A stretch of 64,000 nucleotides of DNA from Petrimonas sulfuriphila. GTDB lineage: Bacteria; Bacteroidota; Bacteroidia; Bacteroidales; Dysgonomonadaceae. The notes beneath the pieces were generated by a model, which saw only the letters and a program-made list of their open reading frames with translations, was not told where the DNA came from and did not search any database. Position 1 is the stretch's first letter. The number at the start of each line of letters is the position of its first letter. The stretch lies in assembly GCF_051201015.1 (NCBI RefSeq), contig NZ_JBPEHI010000005.1, one strand, 5' to 3'. The translations under genes and the position numbers were made by a program. Positions 8,057 to 17,300 of this stretch are shown here, one piece after another.

Positions 8057-8137
8057 TATGTTATATACTTAAGAAGTATCTGATATACTTCTTATTTTCT
8101 TTATTTTACTCATGCAAAGATAATATATTAAGTTGGT

Positions 8138-8983
8138 TTACTTACTGTCGGCTTCATCCATTCTTTTGTTCAATGCTTTGACCAAACGATTCAGATATTC
8201 AGTCCGATTGGTTTTACGGCTTCTGATTTCTAAAAATATATGATAGATATCACTCAAATCCACTTTGAATATTCTTCCCAAAATAGTAGCCAAAGCTTTT
8301 ATTTCTATTGCACCGGCGTTGATACTTTTTTCTTCATGGATTCCATAAATAATCTCTCCCAACGCTGTTTTTTTGTCAGTCCATTGAGCAGAAGGTAATT
8401 CTTCATCTATTTGATAAATGTTATTTTCTTCCTGATATTTTAATTTAGATAACTGACAATTCAGATGGGCTGCCAGCATATCGCTTGCCAGTAGTTTTGA
8501 AACCTTAAAGTCAAAATTGGTAGAAAATTTCGGATCTCTTTCGAAATAGAAGCTTTCAAGATTTAGTTCCATTTCATTACGACCTCTTAAGAAATAATAT
8601 TCGTCCAAGGTTGTTTTTCCTGAACGATAATATTGAATAAATTCTGCATTTTTATTACAGAACAAGTTGATTTGCTCATGCTCTTTTTCCAAATAGGTTT
8701 TTATTGTTTCATAGTTTGAAACAGGGCGGTTTAACTCTAACTGATATATTTTACGAAAATAAATCAGTTTGCTGAATAATCGAGGCTTTACTTCTTTGAA
8801 GAAGTGTATTTCGTCTTGTTTCAAGGGAAATGTGAAATTTGAAACGACATTTTTAAACCTTATAAAACCTTCTTCAAGAATTGTTATGATAGGCGGGATA
8901 TCGCGGATAATATCAGATATTTCTAATTCTTTTTTCTGAATTAGATCATTTAGCTCTTGGGATATTTGCCATATACGATTCAT
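8138..8983 (-). CDS. rteC: RteC-family regulator of conjugative-element excision
   Basis: This 281-residue protein matches RteC, the regulator known from the Bacteroides element CTnDOT, where RteC activates the excision operon. Recognisable blocks are the central DPKFSTNFDFKVSKLLASDM (about 150-170), SAQWTDKKTALGEIIYGIHE (about 205-225), and the C-terminal LSDIYHIFLEIRSRKTNRTE with LVKALNKRMDEAD. The C-terminal half is a winged-helix DNA-binding region in the family. It follows the ABC permease gene by 19 bp on the same strand. The expected targets (exc, xis, tra genes) are not in the window, nor are rteA/rteB, so it may now be a relic or act on another copy of the element. Confidence 0.85.
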   Translation of the reverse strand: MNRIWQISQELNDLIQKKELEISDIIRDIPPIITILEEGFIRFKNVVSNFTFPLKQDEIHFFKEVKPRLFSKLIYFRKIYQLELNRPVSNYETIKTYLEKEHEQINLFCNKNAEFIQYYRSGKTTLDEYYFLRGRNEMELNLESFYFERDPKFSTNFDFKVSKLLASDMLAAHLNCQLSKLKYQEENNIYQIDEELPSAQWTDKKTALGEIIYGIHEEKSINAGAIEIKALATILGRIFKVDLSDIYHIFLEIRSRKTNRTEYLNRLVKALNKRMDEADSK

Positions 8984-9002
8984 TATAAGATTTTTATTGC
9001 AA

Positions 9003-9761
9003 CTATATTTTCATTTTTCTTGCACTTGATAATGCAAATGACAGAGAAATTATTGTCGTTATGGAAAAAATAATGATTGCGATACTAAAAAACTTAACAT
9101 CAGAAGTTCCTGCCAATAAATATCTGCATCCCTCTAAGATATATGTAACAGGATTTCCCCAGGAAACGGTTAATAGCCACTTTGCTGTAATTAGCTCTCT
9201 TGGTAAAAAGGTTGTGCTAAGAAAGAGTAACGGGAATACCGCATTTGTAACAATGGCTGCACTCTGATGTTGTCCTGTGCGAATCATTATTCCTGCCGAG
9301 AATCCGGATAAGGTTACAGACCACAGCAGCGACAGCAACAAAAGCCCCGATACGGATAACATTCCAAACTTGAACGTTACTCCAAATAATGCTCCTATGC
9401 AAAGCAATATCGCTGTGAAAAACAATGACGATAAAATATCCGCAATCATTGGAGCTATCACAAGTGCCCAACGTGAAGCCGGAGAAAAATAGAGCCGTTT
9501 AAAATATCCCGATTGCATATCAGCATTCAAGGTTTGCCCCGCACCCGCAGAAGAACCCATTGCCAAAGAGATTATGGCTATGGGAAAAAGGAAAGATAAA
9601 TATCCTTTCCCGGCAAATATATCCAAAGAACCAACACCCCCGATACCTGCATTGTAAACTATCAGGAAGAAAAGACTCATCCCGAAGCCCATTAATGGTG
9701 CTGACGGCTGTTTAATTAACTTTACGATTGCTCTGCGTATCAATAATATATTGCTGTTCAT
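9003..9761 (-). CDS. ABC-2 type transporter permease
   Basis: This 252-residue membrane protein has six predicted hydrophobic segments in the ABC-2 exporter pattern, including LSFLFPIAIISLAMGSSAGA and SGFSAGIMIRTGQHQ, with a late SWGNPVTYILEGCRYLL segment typical of DrrB/NodJ-like permeases. It lies 32 bp after the ATPase gene and must form the exporter's membrane part. The substrate is unknown; in related pairs it is a drug, peptide or lipid-linked compound. The AraC-type gene upstream is the likely regulator. Confidence 0.85.
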   Translation of the reverse strand: MNSNILLIRRAIVKLIKQPSAPLMGFGMSLFFLIVYNAGIGGVGSLDIFAGKGYLSFLFPIAIISLAMGSSAGAGQTLNADMQSGYFKRLYFSPASRWALVIAPMIADILSSLFFTAILLCIGALFGVTFKFGMLSVSGLLLLSLLWSVTLSGFSAGIMIRTGQHQSAAIVTNAVFPLLFLSTTFLPRELITAKWLLTVSWGNPVTYILEGCRYLLAGTSDVKFFSIAIIIFSITTIISLSFALSSARKMKI

Positions 9762-9793
9762 CTTTTATTATTTTGAATTGTTGTTGTTTAGAT

Positions 9794-10543
9794 TTATTTT
9801 GAAAATGATTTGATAAATTCCAGATAGCTATCATTTAATGATATGGAGTCTGATTTTGAAACCACATTTTTAAACCCTGAAATAGTGCCGTTGTATTCTA
9901 TGTTTCCATCCAGAATAAGAGCCATAGCTTTGGCATTCTTATCTGCTTCGTCTAAATATTGAGTTGTAAGAAAGATTGTGGTATGTTCTTTCTGATTTAA
10001 CTGATTGATAACTCTCCAAAAGTTTGCCCGAGCCAACGGATCCATACCGACAGTAGGTTCGTCAAGAAAAAGTACCTGCGGACGATGTACCAATGCAAGA
10101 GCACAATGTAATCTACGTTTGTTCCCGCCCGATAGTGTTCCTGCCTTTTTTGAACGCTGTTCCGATAGTTGAAAAGCATCAATTAATTCTTCGGTTCTTG
10201 ATTTGGCATCTACCGTAGATAAACCAAATAGTTTACCTTGAAATATCAGTAAATTTTCAACTTTCTCGCCCGAATCAATCTCGTTTTCCTGAGAGGCTAC
10301 TCCGATATAGTTTTGAATCTTGGTTTTTTCTTGTTCGGGATTGATTCCGCCAATAGAAAACCGCCCTGTATCTTTATCGAGTAAGGTTGTCAAAACTTTA
10401 ATAAGAGTGGATTTTCCAGCCCCATTCGGGCCTAAAAGGGTAAAGAACTCCCCCCTTTTCACGTCAAGGTCAATGCCTTTCAGTGCTTCTGTGCCATTAG
10501 AATAACGCTTTGTTAAATTTGAAATTACGATTTCTGCTTCCAT
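9794..10543 (-). CDS. ABC transporter ATP-binding protein (DrrA-like)
   Basis: This ATPase is 249 residues from ATG 10543, chosen because a TAnnTTTG element lies 28 bp upstream and the family begins with EIVISNLTKRYSNG. Walker A is GPNGAGKST, the Q-loop is VASQENEID, the signature LSGGNKRRL and Walker B VLFLDEPT with VGMDPLAR; the switch His is replaced by FLTTQYLDEADK. These are the marks of the drug-exporter (DrrA/CcmA) subgroup. It powers the permease encoded just downstream. Confidence 0.9.
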   Translation of the reverse strand: MEAEIVISNLTKRYSNGTEALKGIDLDVKRGEFFTLLGPNGAGKSTLIKVLTTLLDKDTGRFSIGGINPEQEKTKIQNYIGVASQENEIDSGEKVENLLIFQGKLFGLSTVDAKSRTEELIDAFQLSEQRSKKAGTLSGGNKRRLHCALALVHRPQVLFLDEPTVGMDPLARANFWRVINQLNQKEHTTIFLTTQYLDEADKNAKAMALILDGNIEYNGTISGFKNVVSKSDSISLNDSYLEFIKSFSK

Positions 10544-10570
10544 TTCTATAAAATTTTTTAGATTTGAAAG

Positions 10571-10578
10571 CAAAAGTA
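10571..10578 (-). promoter_or_regulatory. -7 promoter element for the ABC exporter / rteC genes
   Basis: On the minus strand TACTTTTG matches TAnnTTTG, 28 bp upstream of the ATPase start at 10543. It supports that start over the longer frame. Confidence 0.5.
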
Positions 10579-10624
10579 TGGATATGGCTGTCGCCAAACT
10601 TGTATAAAAAGGACAAACTATCTT

Positions 10625-11419
10625 TTACGAAAAGTAATCGGAATAAGGAGAACAAATAGAAAGATATTCGCTTGGAGTATAGCCTGTAAAATGTTTGAAC
10701 TCTCTAACAAAATGCGGTTGGTCATAAAATCCACAATTGAAAGTTAAATTTGTCAGGGAGATTTGTGGAGATGTCTGCATAATATGTAAAGTACGTTGAA
10801 AGCGTATGATACGCAAAAAATCTTTGGGGTTACTACCAATATACTCGGCAAAAATCCTTTTGAATTGCTTGTAACTCAAACAGCAGGTTTGAGCTAACTG
10901 GATAATATTGGTTTCTCCTCTATTAATAGATTGTACAGCAGCAGTCATTCTTCTGAAATTGTAATCTTTCGATAAAGACAGATGTTTCAAAAGGAATGAT
11001 TCTATGTGAGTAACACAAGTCTGATTGTCGTGAGTGTTTAATAGTTTGTCATCCAAATATTTCAGCTCTGGCAGTCCCAATGCATCAATGGCTACTGATT
11101 GGTCTAACAATTCACTCATGGAAAATTGAAAGAACATTTTAGCCCCGTGGGGTCGGAATGTGATACAAATCATATCTGTGTTTCCATTTCGGATAAAATC
11201 AGAATATTCAGTTGATTGTCCGCTTAGAAATGCTCTTTCTTGCAAAGCATTATCGGAAGCGAAATTCATTCGTTCCCCTCTGTGAAAGACCAGAGATGTA
11301 TAACCATCTGAAATGATTCGTTGCTGCGTATTGACATCTGTTCCGGCTTTTAAGAACCAGTAATGCTTGATATACGGAATTAACAGCAAAGATGGTTGTA
11401 TGATTTGAAATTCTTCCAT
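10625..11419 (-). CDS. AraC-family transcriptional regulator
   Basis: This 264-residue protein has an N-terminal DUF6597-like sensing domain (about 1-145, with YIKHYWFLKAG and FRPHGAKMFF) and a C-terminal double HTH of AraC type (about 155-258), with FNCGFYDQPHFVREFKHFTG and a YTPSEY end. It precedes the ABC exporter and rteC on the same strand, so it likely controls them in response to an unknown small molecule. Confidence 0.85.
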   Translation of the reverse strand: MEEFQIIQPSLLLIPYIKHYWFLKAGTDVNTQQRIISDGYTSLVFHRGERMNFASDNALQERAFLSGQSTEYSDFIRNGNTDMICITFRPHGAKMFFQFSMSELLDQSVAIDALGLPELKYLDDKLLNTHDNQTCVTHIESFLLKHLSLSKDYNFRRMTAAVQSINRGETNIIQLAQTCCLSYKQFKRIFAEYIGSNPKDFLRIIRFQRTLHIMQTSPQISLTNLTFNCGFYDQPHFVREFKHFTGYTPSEYLSICSPYSDYFS

Positions 11420-11425
11420 GCTTTA

Positions 11426-11433
11426 CAAAAGTA
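11426..11433 (-). promoter_or_regulatory. -7 promoter element immediately before the AraC gene
   Basis: Minus-strand TACTTTTG matches TAnnTTTG but ends only 6 bp before the ATG at 11419, so the mRNA would be leaderless or nearly so, or the real start lies downstream. Confidence 0.45.
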
Positions 11434-11500
11434 CAACTTTCTTAAAAAAAGGCAAAAGTAGAGTTATTTCTTTTAAGATAATTGTAAAAAAAGGACTTTT

Positions 11501-11548
11501 AGTGCAAGGTGCAAGTATCTATATATAGATAAACTTGCACCTTGCACT
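11501..11548. repeat. Perfect 16-bp inverted repeat with palindromic loop
   Basis: AGTGCAAGGTGCAAGT (11501-11516) is perfectly complementary to ACTTGCACCTTGCACT (11533-11548). The loop contains ATCTATATATAGAT, itself a palindrome, so the 48 bases can form one continuous hairpin or cruciform. It could be a bidirectional terminator for the mobile block or a recombination site. Confidence 0.7.
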
Positions 11549-11583
11549 AAGTTAAAACATTGAGGGATAAATGTTTTGCAGAT

Positions 11584-11712
11584 ATGAAATTATTATGTAT
11601 CTTTGAACCCAAGATATATGTAGACAAGCATAGGTCAAAGGTGGACAAACTGGGCTTTGAAATTTGTGCCTATTTCGTTACCGATAATAAGTTTGGAAAA
11701 ATAAAGTATTGA
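11584..11712 (+). CDS. Small hypothetical frame of 42 codons
   Basis: An ATG-initiated frame encodes a basic 42-residue product (MKLLCIFEPKIYVDKHRSK at its start) that resembles nothing I recognise. No promoter or ribosome site is obvious. It may be the truncated start of a lost element gene or chance. Confidence 0.2.
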   Translation: MKLLCIFEPKIYVDKHRSKVDKLGFEICAYFVTDNKFGKIKY

Positions 11713-11725
11713 CTTTTAGATATAT

Positions 11726-11757
11726 GGAGACGAGGTTCATCGACCTCTCTCTCCGCT
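11726..11757 (+). other. tRNA-Ser 3'-end-like sequence, possible attachment-site scar
   Basis: GAGG-TTCATCGA-CCTC (11732-11747) resembles a T arm, and the following TCTCTCCGC resembles the 3' acceptor of a tRNA-Ser. GGAGA (11726-11730) can pair with TCTCC (11750-11754). The rest of a tRNA is absent and the loop has 8 bases rather than 7, so it is not a functional tRNA. Its place at the edge of the mobile block suggests an attachment-site relic. Confidence 0.35.
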
Positions 11758-11760
11758 GAA

Positions 11761-11799
11761 AAGGTGTAAATCAAGCAGTTATGTGATTTACGCCTTTTT
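11761..11799 (+). terminator. Strong hairpin terminator
   Basis: AAGGTGTAAATCA (11761-11773) pairs with TGATTTACGCCTT (11784-11796), with one G-T pair, followed by a T run to 11799. It directly follows the tRNA-like sequence, as expected for the native terminator of a tRNA or small RNA gene. Confidence 0.75.
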
Positions 11800-12007
11800 G
11801 CATCCAGAAAACAAGTATTTCTACTCATTTATAGGATCAACCCTAAAACTTATGGGGGTTAAAAAACTTTACTTTTGTATCCATAAAGGCTGGATACGGT
11901 TTGTTTATTGCTACTCGTGAACATGACTGATTACTTTGAGGTAGTGGAGGTCGTAGGGATAGTCAAGACAATCATTTTACATTTGGAAGAGAAGGATTGA
12001 ATCGCGC

Positions 12008-12277
12008 AGTGCAAAGTAAATGATTGCTGCCTTCTGAATAGTTTAGTGAAGTAGTCCGCAAAAAATTCTGTCTGTCGCGATAGGACGGGATCTGGCAATA
12101 GGGTGGAAGCGACTCGACTCAACAGGATGGCAGGAAATAACTTGCCACACATCGTGAGATGAGAAATCACGAAACCGCCGTCGTGTGCGGGACCGTTTGT
12201 ACGGTGGAGTGGGAGGTCCGGTAAACACGAAAATAGGAGATGAAAACCTATAATTAGTGATTGTCTTCTACCAATTA
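12008..12277 (+). mobile_element. Group II intron remnant (domains V and VI, no intron-encoded protein)
   Basis: Bases about 12172-12208 match group II intron domain V: ACCGCCGT pairs with ACGGTGG around a GTGCGGGACC internal loop. The linker GTGGGAGGTC follows, as in bacterial introns. Domain VI then runs to a TCTACCAATTA end near 12277 and contains the stem ATAGG/CCTAT (12233-12251). Upstream, from about GTGCAAAG at 12008, the sequence is RNA-like and GC-richer, but is far too short for a full domain I and a reverse transcriptase. No RT frame is present on either strand. The 5' limit is a guess; the domain V call is firm. Confidence 0.65.
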
Positions 12278-12374
12278 CTGAGTGTTGCATTTTTTAATTG
12301 AACTTACACATATCCTTTTCTTGTTTTGTAATAATATTATAGAAATTAAAAGTTCATAAATGTATATAATTATA

Positions 12375-12382
12375 TATTTTTG
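12375..12382 (+). promoter_or_regulatory. -7 promoter element for the ECF sigma gene
   Basis: TATTTTTG matches TAnnTTTG 27 bp upstream of the TTG start of the sigma gene. The region 11,800-12,370 otherwise holds only the intron remnant. Confidence 0.5.
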
Positions 12383-12408
12383 TTTAATTCTAAAGAACGT
12401 ATTAAACA

Positions 12409-12978
12409 TTGAAAAACAAAGATATCCATATAGATTCACGAATATTACGTCTTCTTCGAGATGGCGATGAAAAGTCTTTTGAATATGTTTTTCACCGCTA
12501 TTACAATCAGATTTACATGTTCGTTCTTAATACACTTTTCGATAAAACTTTCGCCGAAGACATCACTCAATCTGTATTTATTACTCTTTGGGAAAAAAGA
12601 AAAACCATTGATGCGGAAACTAATTTAGAACCTTATCTTTATACAATTGCACGAAACCGTGTGTATAGGCAAACAGAGCAAATGCTGCTTAAATTTAAGT
12701 ATGAAAAAATCCAACAGGAAGGACAACAGGTAAGTGATAATGACATAGAAGCAGATTTAAATATTCATTTTCTGGAAAATATTCTCAGCGATTTGATTGA
12801 AAAGTTGCCAAGCGAAAGACGTAAGGTCTTTTTATTGAGTCGTAAAGAAAACTTATCAAATAAAGAAATTGCCAAACAACTGCAAATTTCCGAAAAAACT
12901 GTTGAAACCCAAATAAGACGTTCAATAATATTTTTAAAAGAAAAACTAAAATATTATTTGAATATTCTACTTTTCTAA
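12409..12978 (+). CDS. ECF sigma factor controlling the glycan-uptake locus
   Basis: This 189-residue sigma-70-type protein has region 2 (about 20-90: FHRYYNQIYMFVLNTLFD, AEDITQSVFITLWEKR) and region 4 (about 125-180: LPSERRKVFLLSRKENLSNK then EIAKQLQISEKTVETQIRRS). The start is TTG at 12409: an in-frame TAA at 12403 excludes anything earlier and the next ATG would cut into region 2. The FecR gene and STN-type SusC downstream show the trans-envelope signalling pattern known for Bacteroidetes: SusC-bound glycan, FecR, then sigma, then transcription of the locus. Confidence 0.9.
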   Translation: MKNKDIHIDSRILRLLRDGDEKSFEYVFHRYYNQIYMFVLNTLFDKTFAEDITQSVFITLWEKRKTIDAETNLEPYLYTIARNRVYRQTEQMLLKFKYEKIQQEGQQVSDNDIEADLNIHFLENILSDLIEKLPSERRKVFLLSRKENLSNKEIAKQLQISEKTVETQIRRSIIFLKEKLKYYLNILLF

Positions 12979-13100
12979 TTGTCCCTTTTCTATAATTCGT
13001 TAAAACACTTCACTGAATATTGTGTTAAATGTTAAATAATTGTTAAATACCAAAAGGCTGTAAGGAATTACTATGCCTTGCGTATAATAAGATAAATAAT

Positions 13101-14087
13101 ATGGACGAGACTGTTAAATTGATTGAAAAATTTCTTTCCAACACGATTACAGAGAGAGAAAAGCAAAAGCTGTATTATGCTTATAAACAAAAAAAAATAA
13201 GCAAAAAACAGTTTGAAAATTATTATGAAGAGAAATGGCATGAGGCATCTCATCAATCCTCAAAATTAGATGAGCAATTTAAGGAAGAAGCATGGACGAA
13301 GTTTCAGAAGTATATTCGTCAGAAAACGAAGAATAGTTCTAGACTAGAATATAAGTGGAGGTCAATTGTAAGTGTTGCAGCAGCAGCTGCTGTTTTCTTT
13401 GTATTAGGATTTTCAATAAACTTAATAAATATAAATCAAAATCAGGATTTTGTTTTATACGTGGAGAATGGACAGAAAGCGAGTGTGCAACTTCCTGATG
13501 GATCACATGTACAACTCAATTCGACGAGTGAATTAAGATACGGAAAAGATTTTGGAAAGAAAAACAGGGTTGTAAAATTATCAGGAGAAGCTTTTTTTGA
13601 TGTGAAAAGTAATTTGCGAAAACCATTTATAGTTCAAACACAATCAAACTTGTCTGTAAAAGCGTTAGGGACTAAATTCAATGTAAAATCATACCCAAAT
13701 GACAATCAGGTTGTTGGAACACTCATTGAGGGGAGTATTGAAGTCAGTAACTCTCAGTTTGCAGAACTCTTGGTCCCAAATGAAAAAATAACCTTTTTCA
13801 CTCAAAATAATACTTTTGAAAAATCTCGTGTGGAAAACGTGGATGAGTCTATCTTTTGGATGACTGATCAATTCGTATTTGAGGGGGAAACCCTGGAAAG
13901 TATAGCTAAAATACTTGAAAGAATGTATAATGTAACAATTTCTTTTACGACCTCTGATATAAAAGATATTCAATACAGTGGTAAGATTAAAAACAACAGC
14001 ATGGAGAATGTACTTGGGTTAATAACAGCAGTATCTCCCCTGCAATACACAATAAACGGATCACAAATCATTTTTACAAAGAAATAG
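13101..14087 (+). CDS. FecR-family anti-sigma regulator
   Basis: This 328-residue inner-membrane protein has a cytoplasmic N-terminus (about 1-85) that should hold the sigma factor. One transmembrane helix follows near 88-108 (VAAAAAVFFVLGF), then the periplasmic FecR domain (VENGQKASVQLPDGSHVQLN, KLSGEAFFDV, KALGTKFNVKSY) and a C-terminal DUF4974-like STN partner domain (LESIAKILERMYNV, IKNNSMENVLGLI). It matches the usual length. It lies between the sigma gene and the STN-bearing SusC, as is standard for ECF-controlled glycan loci. Confidence 0.92.
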   Translation: MDETVKLIEKFLSNTITEREKQKLYYAYKQKKISKKQFENYYEEKWHEASHQSSKLDEQFKEEAWTKFQKYIRQKTKNSSRLEYKWRSIVSVAAAAAVFFVLGFSINLININQNQDFVLYVENGQKASVQLPDGSHVQLNSTSELRYGKDFGKKNRVVKLSGEAFFDVKSNLRKPFIVQTQSNLSVKALGTKFNVKSYPNDNQVVGTLIEGSIEVSNSQFAELLVPNEKITFFTQNNTFEKSRVENVDESIFWMTDQFVFEGETLESIAKILERMYNVTISFTTSDIKDIQYSGKIKNNSMENVLGLITAVSPLQYTINGSQIIFTKK

Positions 14088-14342
14088 AATTAAAAATAAT
14101 TTAAACTGTATGCATATGAGAAGACATGAAAATTGATCTAAAACTACATTCGATAAAACCGGAATAATAAAAGGAATTATTCTGGGAAGCTTACAAAATC
14201 CTAATGTGTATAACCGGATGATAGCCAGGAAATAACCTTATTAATAAGATTGAGGGATACCTCGCATTAAATAAGCAATTAGAGAGAAACTAAGTACTCT
14301 GATACTTATTTCTTCTAAACAATTAAACTAAAAAAATATTCA

Positions 14343-17300
14343 ATGAAATTACAAATCAAAAGAATTGGAATCAGCTTTATGCTTTTGTTATTGTTCAGTA
14401 TTAGCCCAATAATGGCACAACTAAACATTTCTGCTTCGAATACTGAAATAAAAAACGTATTACGTCAAATTGAGGAAAAAAGCGATTATACCTTTTTCTA
14501 CAGTAATAACTTTTTGGATTTAAGTCAAAAAGTTACCATTAACGTTAAAAACGAAACTATTGACAATACGTTGAATACCTTATTTAGAAATACAAACATT
14601 GCTTATAGTATTAGTAACAAGCAAATTGCATTAACTGAAAGAAAAATACATCAACAACAAGTAGGTGGAAATAATTCGCAGCAAACAAGGAAAACTGTAT
14701 CGGGAACTATTATTGACAACAACGGTGAAACTGTTATCGGTGCTACAATAATTGAAAAAGGTAATTCTACAAATGGTACCGTAACTGATTTTGACGGGAA
14801 CTTTACCATCAGTGTTAACCCCGATGCAGAATTAGAAATATCATATGTGGGTTTCCAACCACAAACTGTTTCTGTTATAGGAAAGAATAATATAGATGTT
14901 GTATTAAAAGAAGATACGCAAACATTAGACGAACTTGTTGTAGTTGGATATGGCACACTGAAAAAAGCAAACCTTACCGGTGCCACCGCATCGGTAAACA
15001 TGAATGAAGTACTTGGTGACCGGCCTGTTGTTAATGCTTCAACTGCACTGAGAGGAATTGTTCCCGGATTACAAATTACCAGTGGAACCGGAGAACCCGG
15101 TGCGGGTAATACTATTTCAATACGTGGTGCCACGTCTTCCATAAATGGAGGCTCTCCACTCGTACTGGTGGATAACGTGGAAATGGATATAAATATGCTT
15201 GACCCAAACGATATAGAAAGTGTAACTGTTCTGAAAGATGCGGCTTCTTCTGCAATTTACGGAGCACGAGCAGCTTTTGGAGTTATTCTTATAACTACCA
15301 AAAAAGGTCTTACTGATGACCGTTTTAAAGTGGATTATTCTAATAATTTTGCTATTAGTACTCCCGGAAACTTACCGCAAAAAGCCACTCCCCTGCAAAC
15401 AATTAATATGTTTAAGGAAGTAGGTCTGACGAACTGGAACAACAACAGTATTGACAAGTGGATCGGGTTGATCGAAGATTATAACTTAAACCCATCAACA
15501 TATCCCGAAGGTAATACCACGGTTGATGGTGTTGTTTATAACCTGCGTCCGTATAATTCAATAAATGATATGATGTCCTCGTATGGTTTTCAACAAACAC
15601 ACAATATTTCAGCTACGGGAGGAAATACAAAATCATCGTACAGAATGTCACTGGGGTACGTAAATGAAGATGGAATTCTTGTTACAAATAAAGACTCCTA
15701 CAGCCGTTACAATGTTTCGGGATATATTAATTCACATGCTATACCGTGGTTGAGACCAGAGTTAGACATTAAATACACGTCCTCACAACGAAAACTTCCT
15801 GAATCCAATGCCCCGTACGGAATCTGGGGAAGTGCAATAGCATTTCATAGCTATTATCCAATTGGTTCGATAATGAATAATAATGAGGAATATTTTTACA
15901 ACTCTCCATCATATTTAATAGAAAGAGCATTTCCCACCACAACAGATATGGATAATTTGCGTCTTGCTGGGAAGGTCACAATCACACCGTTTAAAGATTT
16001 AAATATTATAGGTGAATATACTATAAATAAACAGTTTTCTGATAAAACTCAGTTCGATCCTATTTTTACCTATATGAGATCTCAGGACAATATATTAGAG
16101 AATAGTACTACTCCTGCAAATTCAAAATTTTATCATACAGATGAAAAAAGCAACTACAATGCATTAAACTTATATAGTGATTATACATATAAATTTAAAG
16201 AGCATACATTTAAGATCATGTCAGGTTTTAACCAGGAGAAATATTCATGGCAACAATTCTATAAAACACGTGCTGAAATGATCAATCAAAATCTTCCGTC
16301 TATCTCAGGTGGTGTGGGCGAAGTTTTTGCTGATGATGCTTATTCGGAATACAGTATCAGAAGTGGATTTTATAGATTCAATTATGATTTCGCTGGGAAA
16401 TATCTACTGGAAACAAATGGAAGGTACGACGGATCCTCAAAATTTCCAAAGATATCCAGATTTGGGTTTTTCCCTTCATTATCTGCAGGATGGAGAATAA
16501 GCGAAGAAAGTTTTATGGATTGGACTCGTGAATATATTAACAGTCTTAAATTTAGGGTTTCGTGGGGAAATATCGGGAATCAAAATATAAATCCTTACAT
16601 GTATGTTCCGGGGATGGAACCCTATGTTACCAATTGGCATATTGACAACAGAAGAGTGTATTCTCTAAAAATGCCATTACTTGTAAGTAGTTCGTTTACC
16701 TGGGAGAAAGTAGAGACCCTGGACTTAGGAACAGATTTAACCATGTTTAATAATCGCTTAAACCTGGTATACGACTGGTATCAGCGTGATACAAAAGGCA
16801 TGCTTGCCGACGGAGCGGAACTTCCGGCTGTATTAGGCACAGGAGCGCCCCGTGAAAATGTTGCTGATTTAAGGACCAATGGATGGGAACTGACAATCGG
16901 GTGGAGTGATCGTATAGGTGATGTTAATTATAATTTGGGCTTTAACCTTTATGATTCCAAAACAAAAATTACAAAATATGACAATGAAGCCGGTTTACTT
17001 CCCAAATTCAATGACCGGGGAGAGCTTACGCAGTATTACGTCGGAATGGATGTGAATGAACAATGGGGATACACAACCGATAGGTTTTACACAACCGATG
17101 ATTTTAATTCTGATGGAACTTTAAAGGACGGAATAGCACGTGTAGAGGGTTACACCCCAAACGTAGGTGACATTTTATATAAGGATTTTGATGGAAATGG
17201 AATTATTAACAGCGGTTCAAATACCCTTGAGAATCCAGGTGATCAAAAAGTTATTGGGAATCGTGGACGACGCTATCAGTACGGTTTTACTGGAGGGGCA

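Noticed and set aside
11726..11757. A functional tRNA gene
   Set aside because: Only a T-arm and acceptor-like end are visible; the T loop has 8 bases and no anticodon or D arm precedes it.
11931..12290. Minus-strand open frame of 119 codons over the intron remnant
   Set aside because: Composition and the strong domain V RNA signal on the other strand show that it is a chance frame.
1..12300. A complete conjugative transposon
   Set aside because: No integrase, relaxase, coupling protein or transfer gene is present; only accessory and regulatory element genes are seen.
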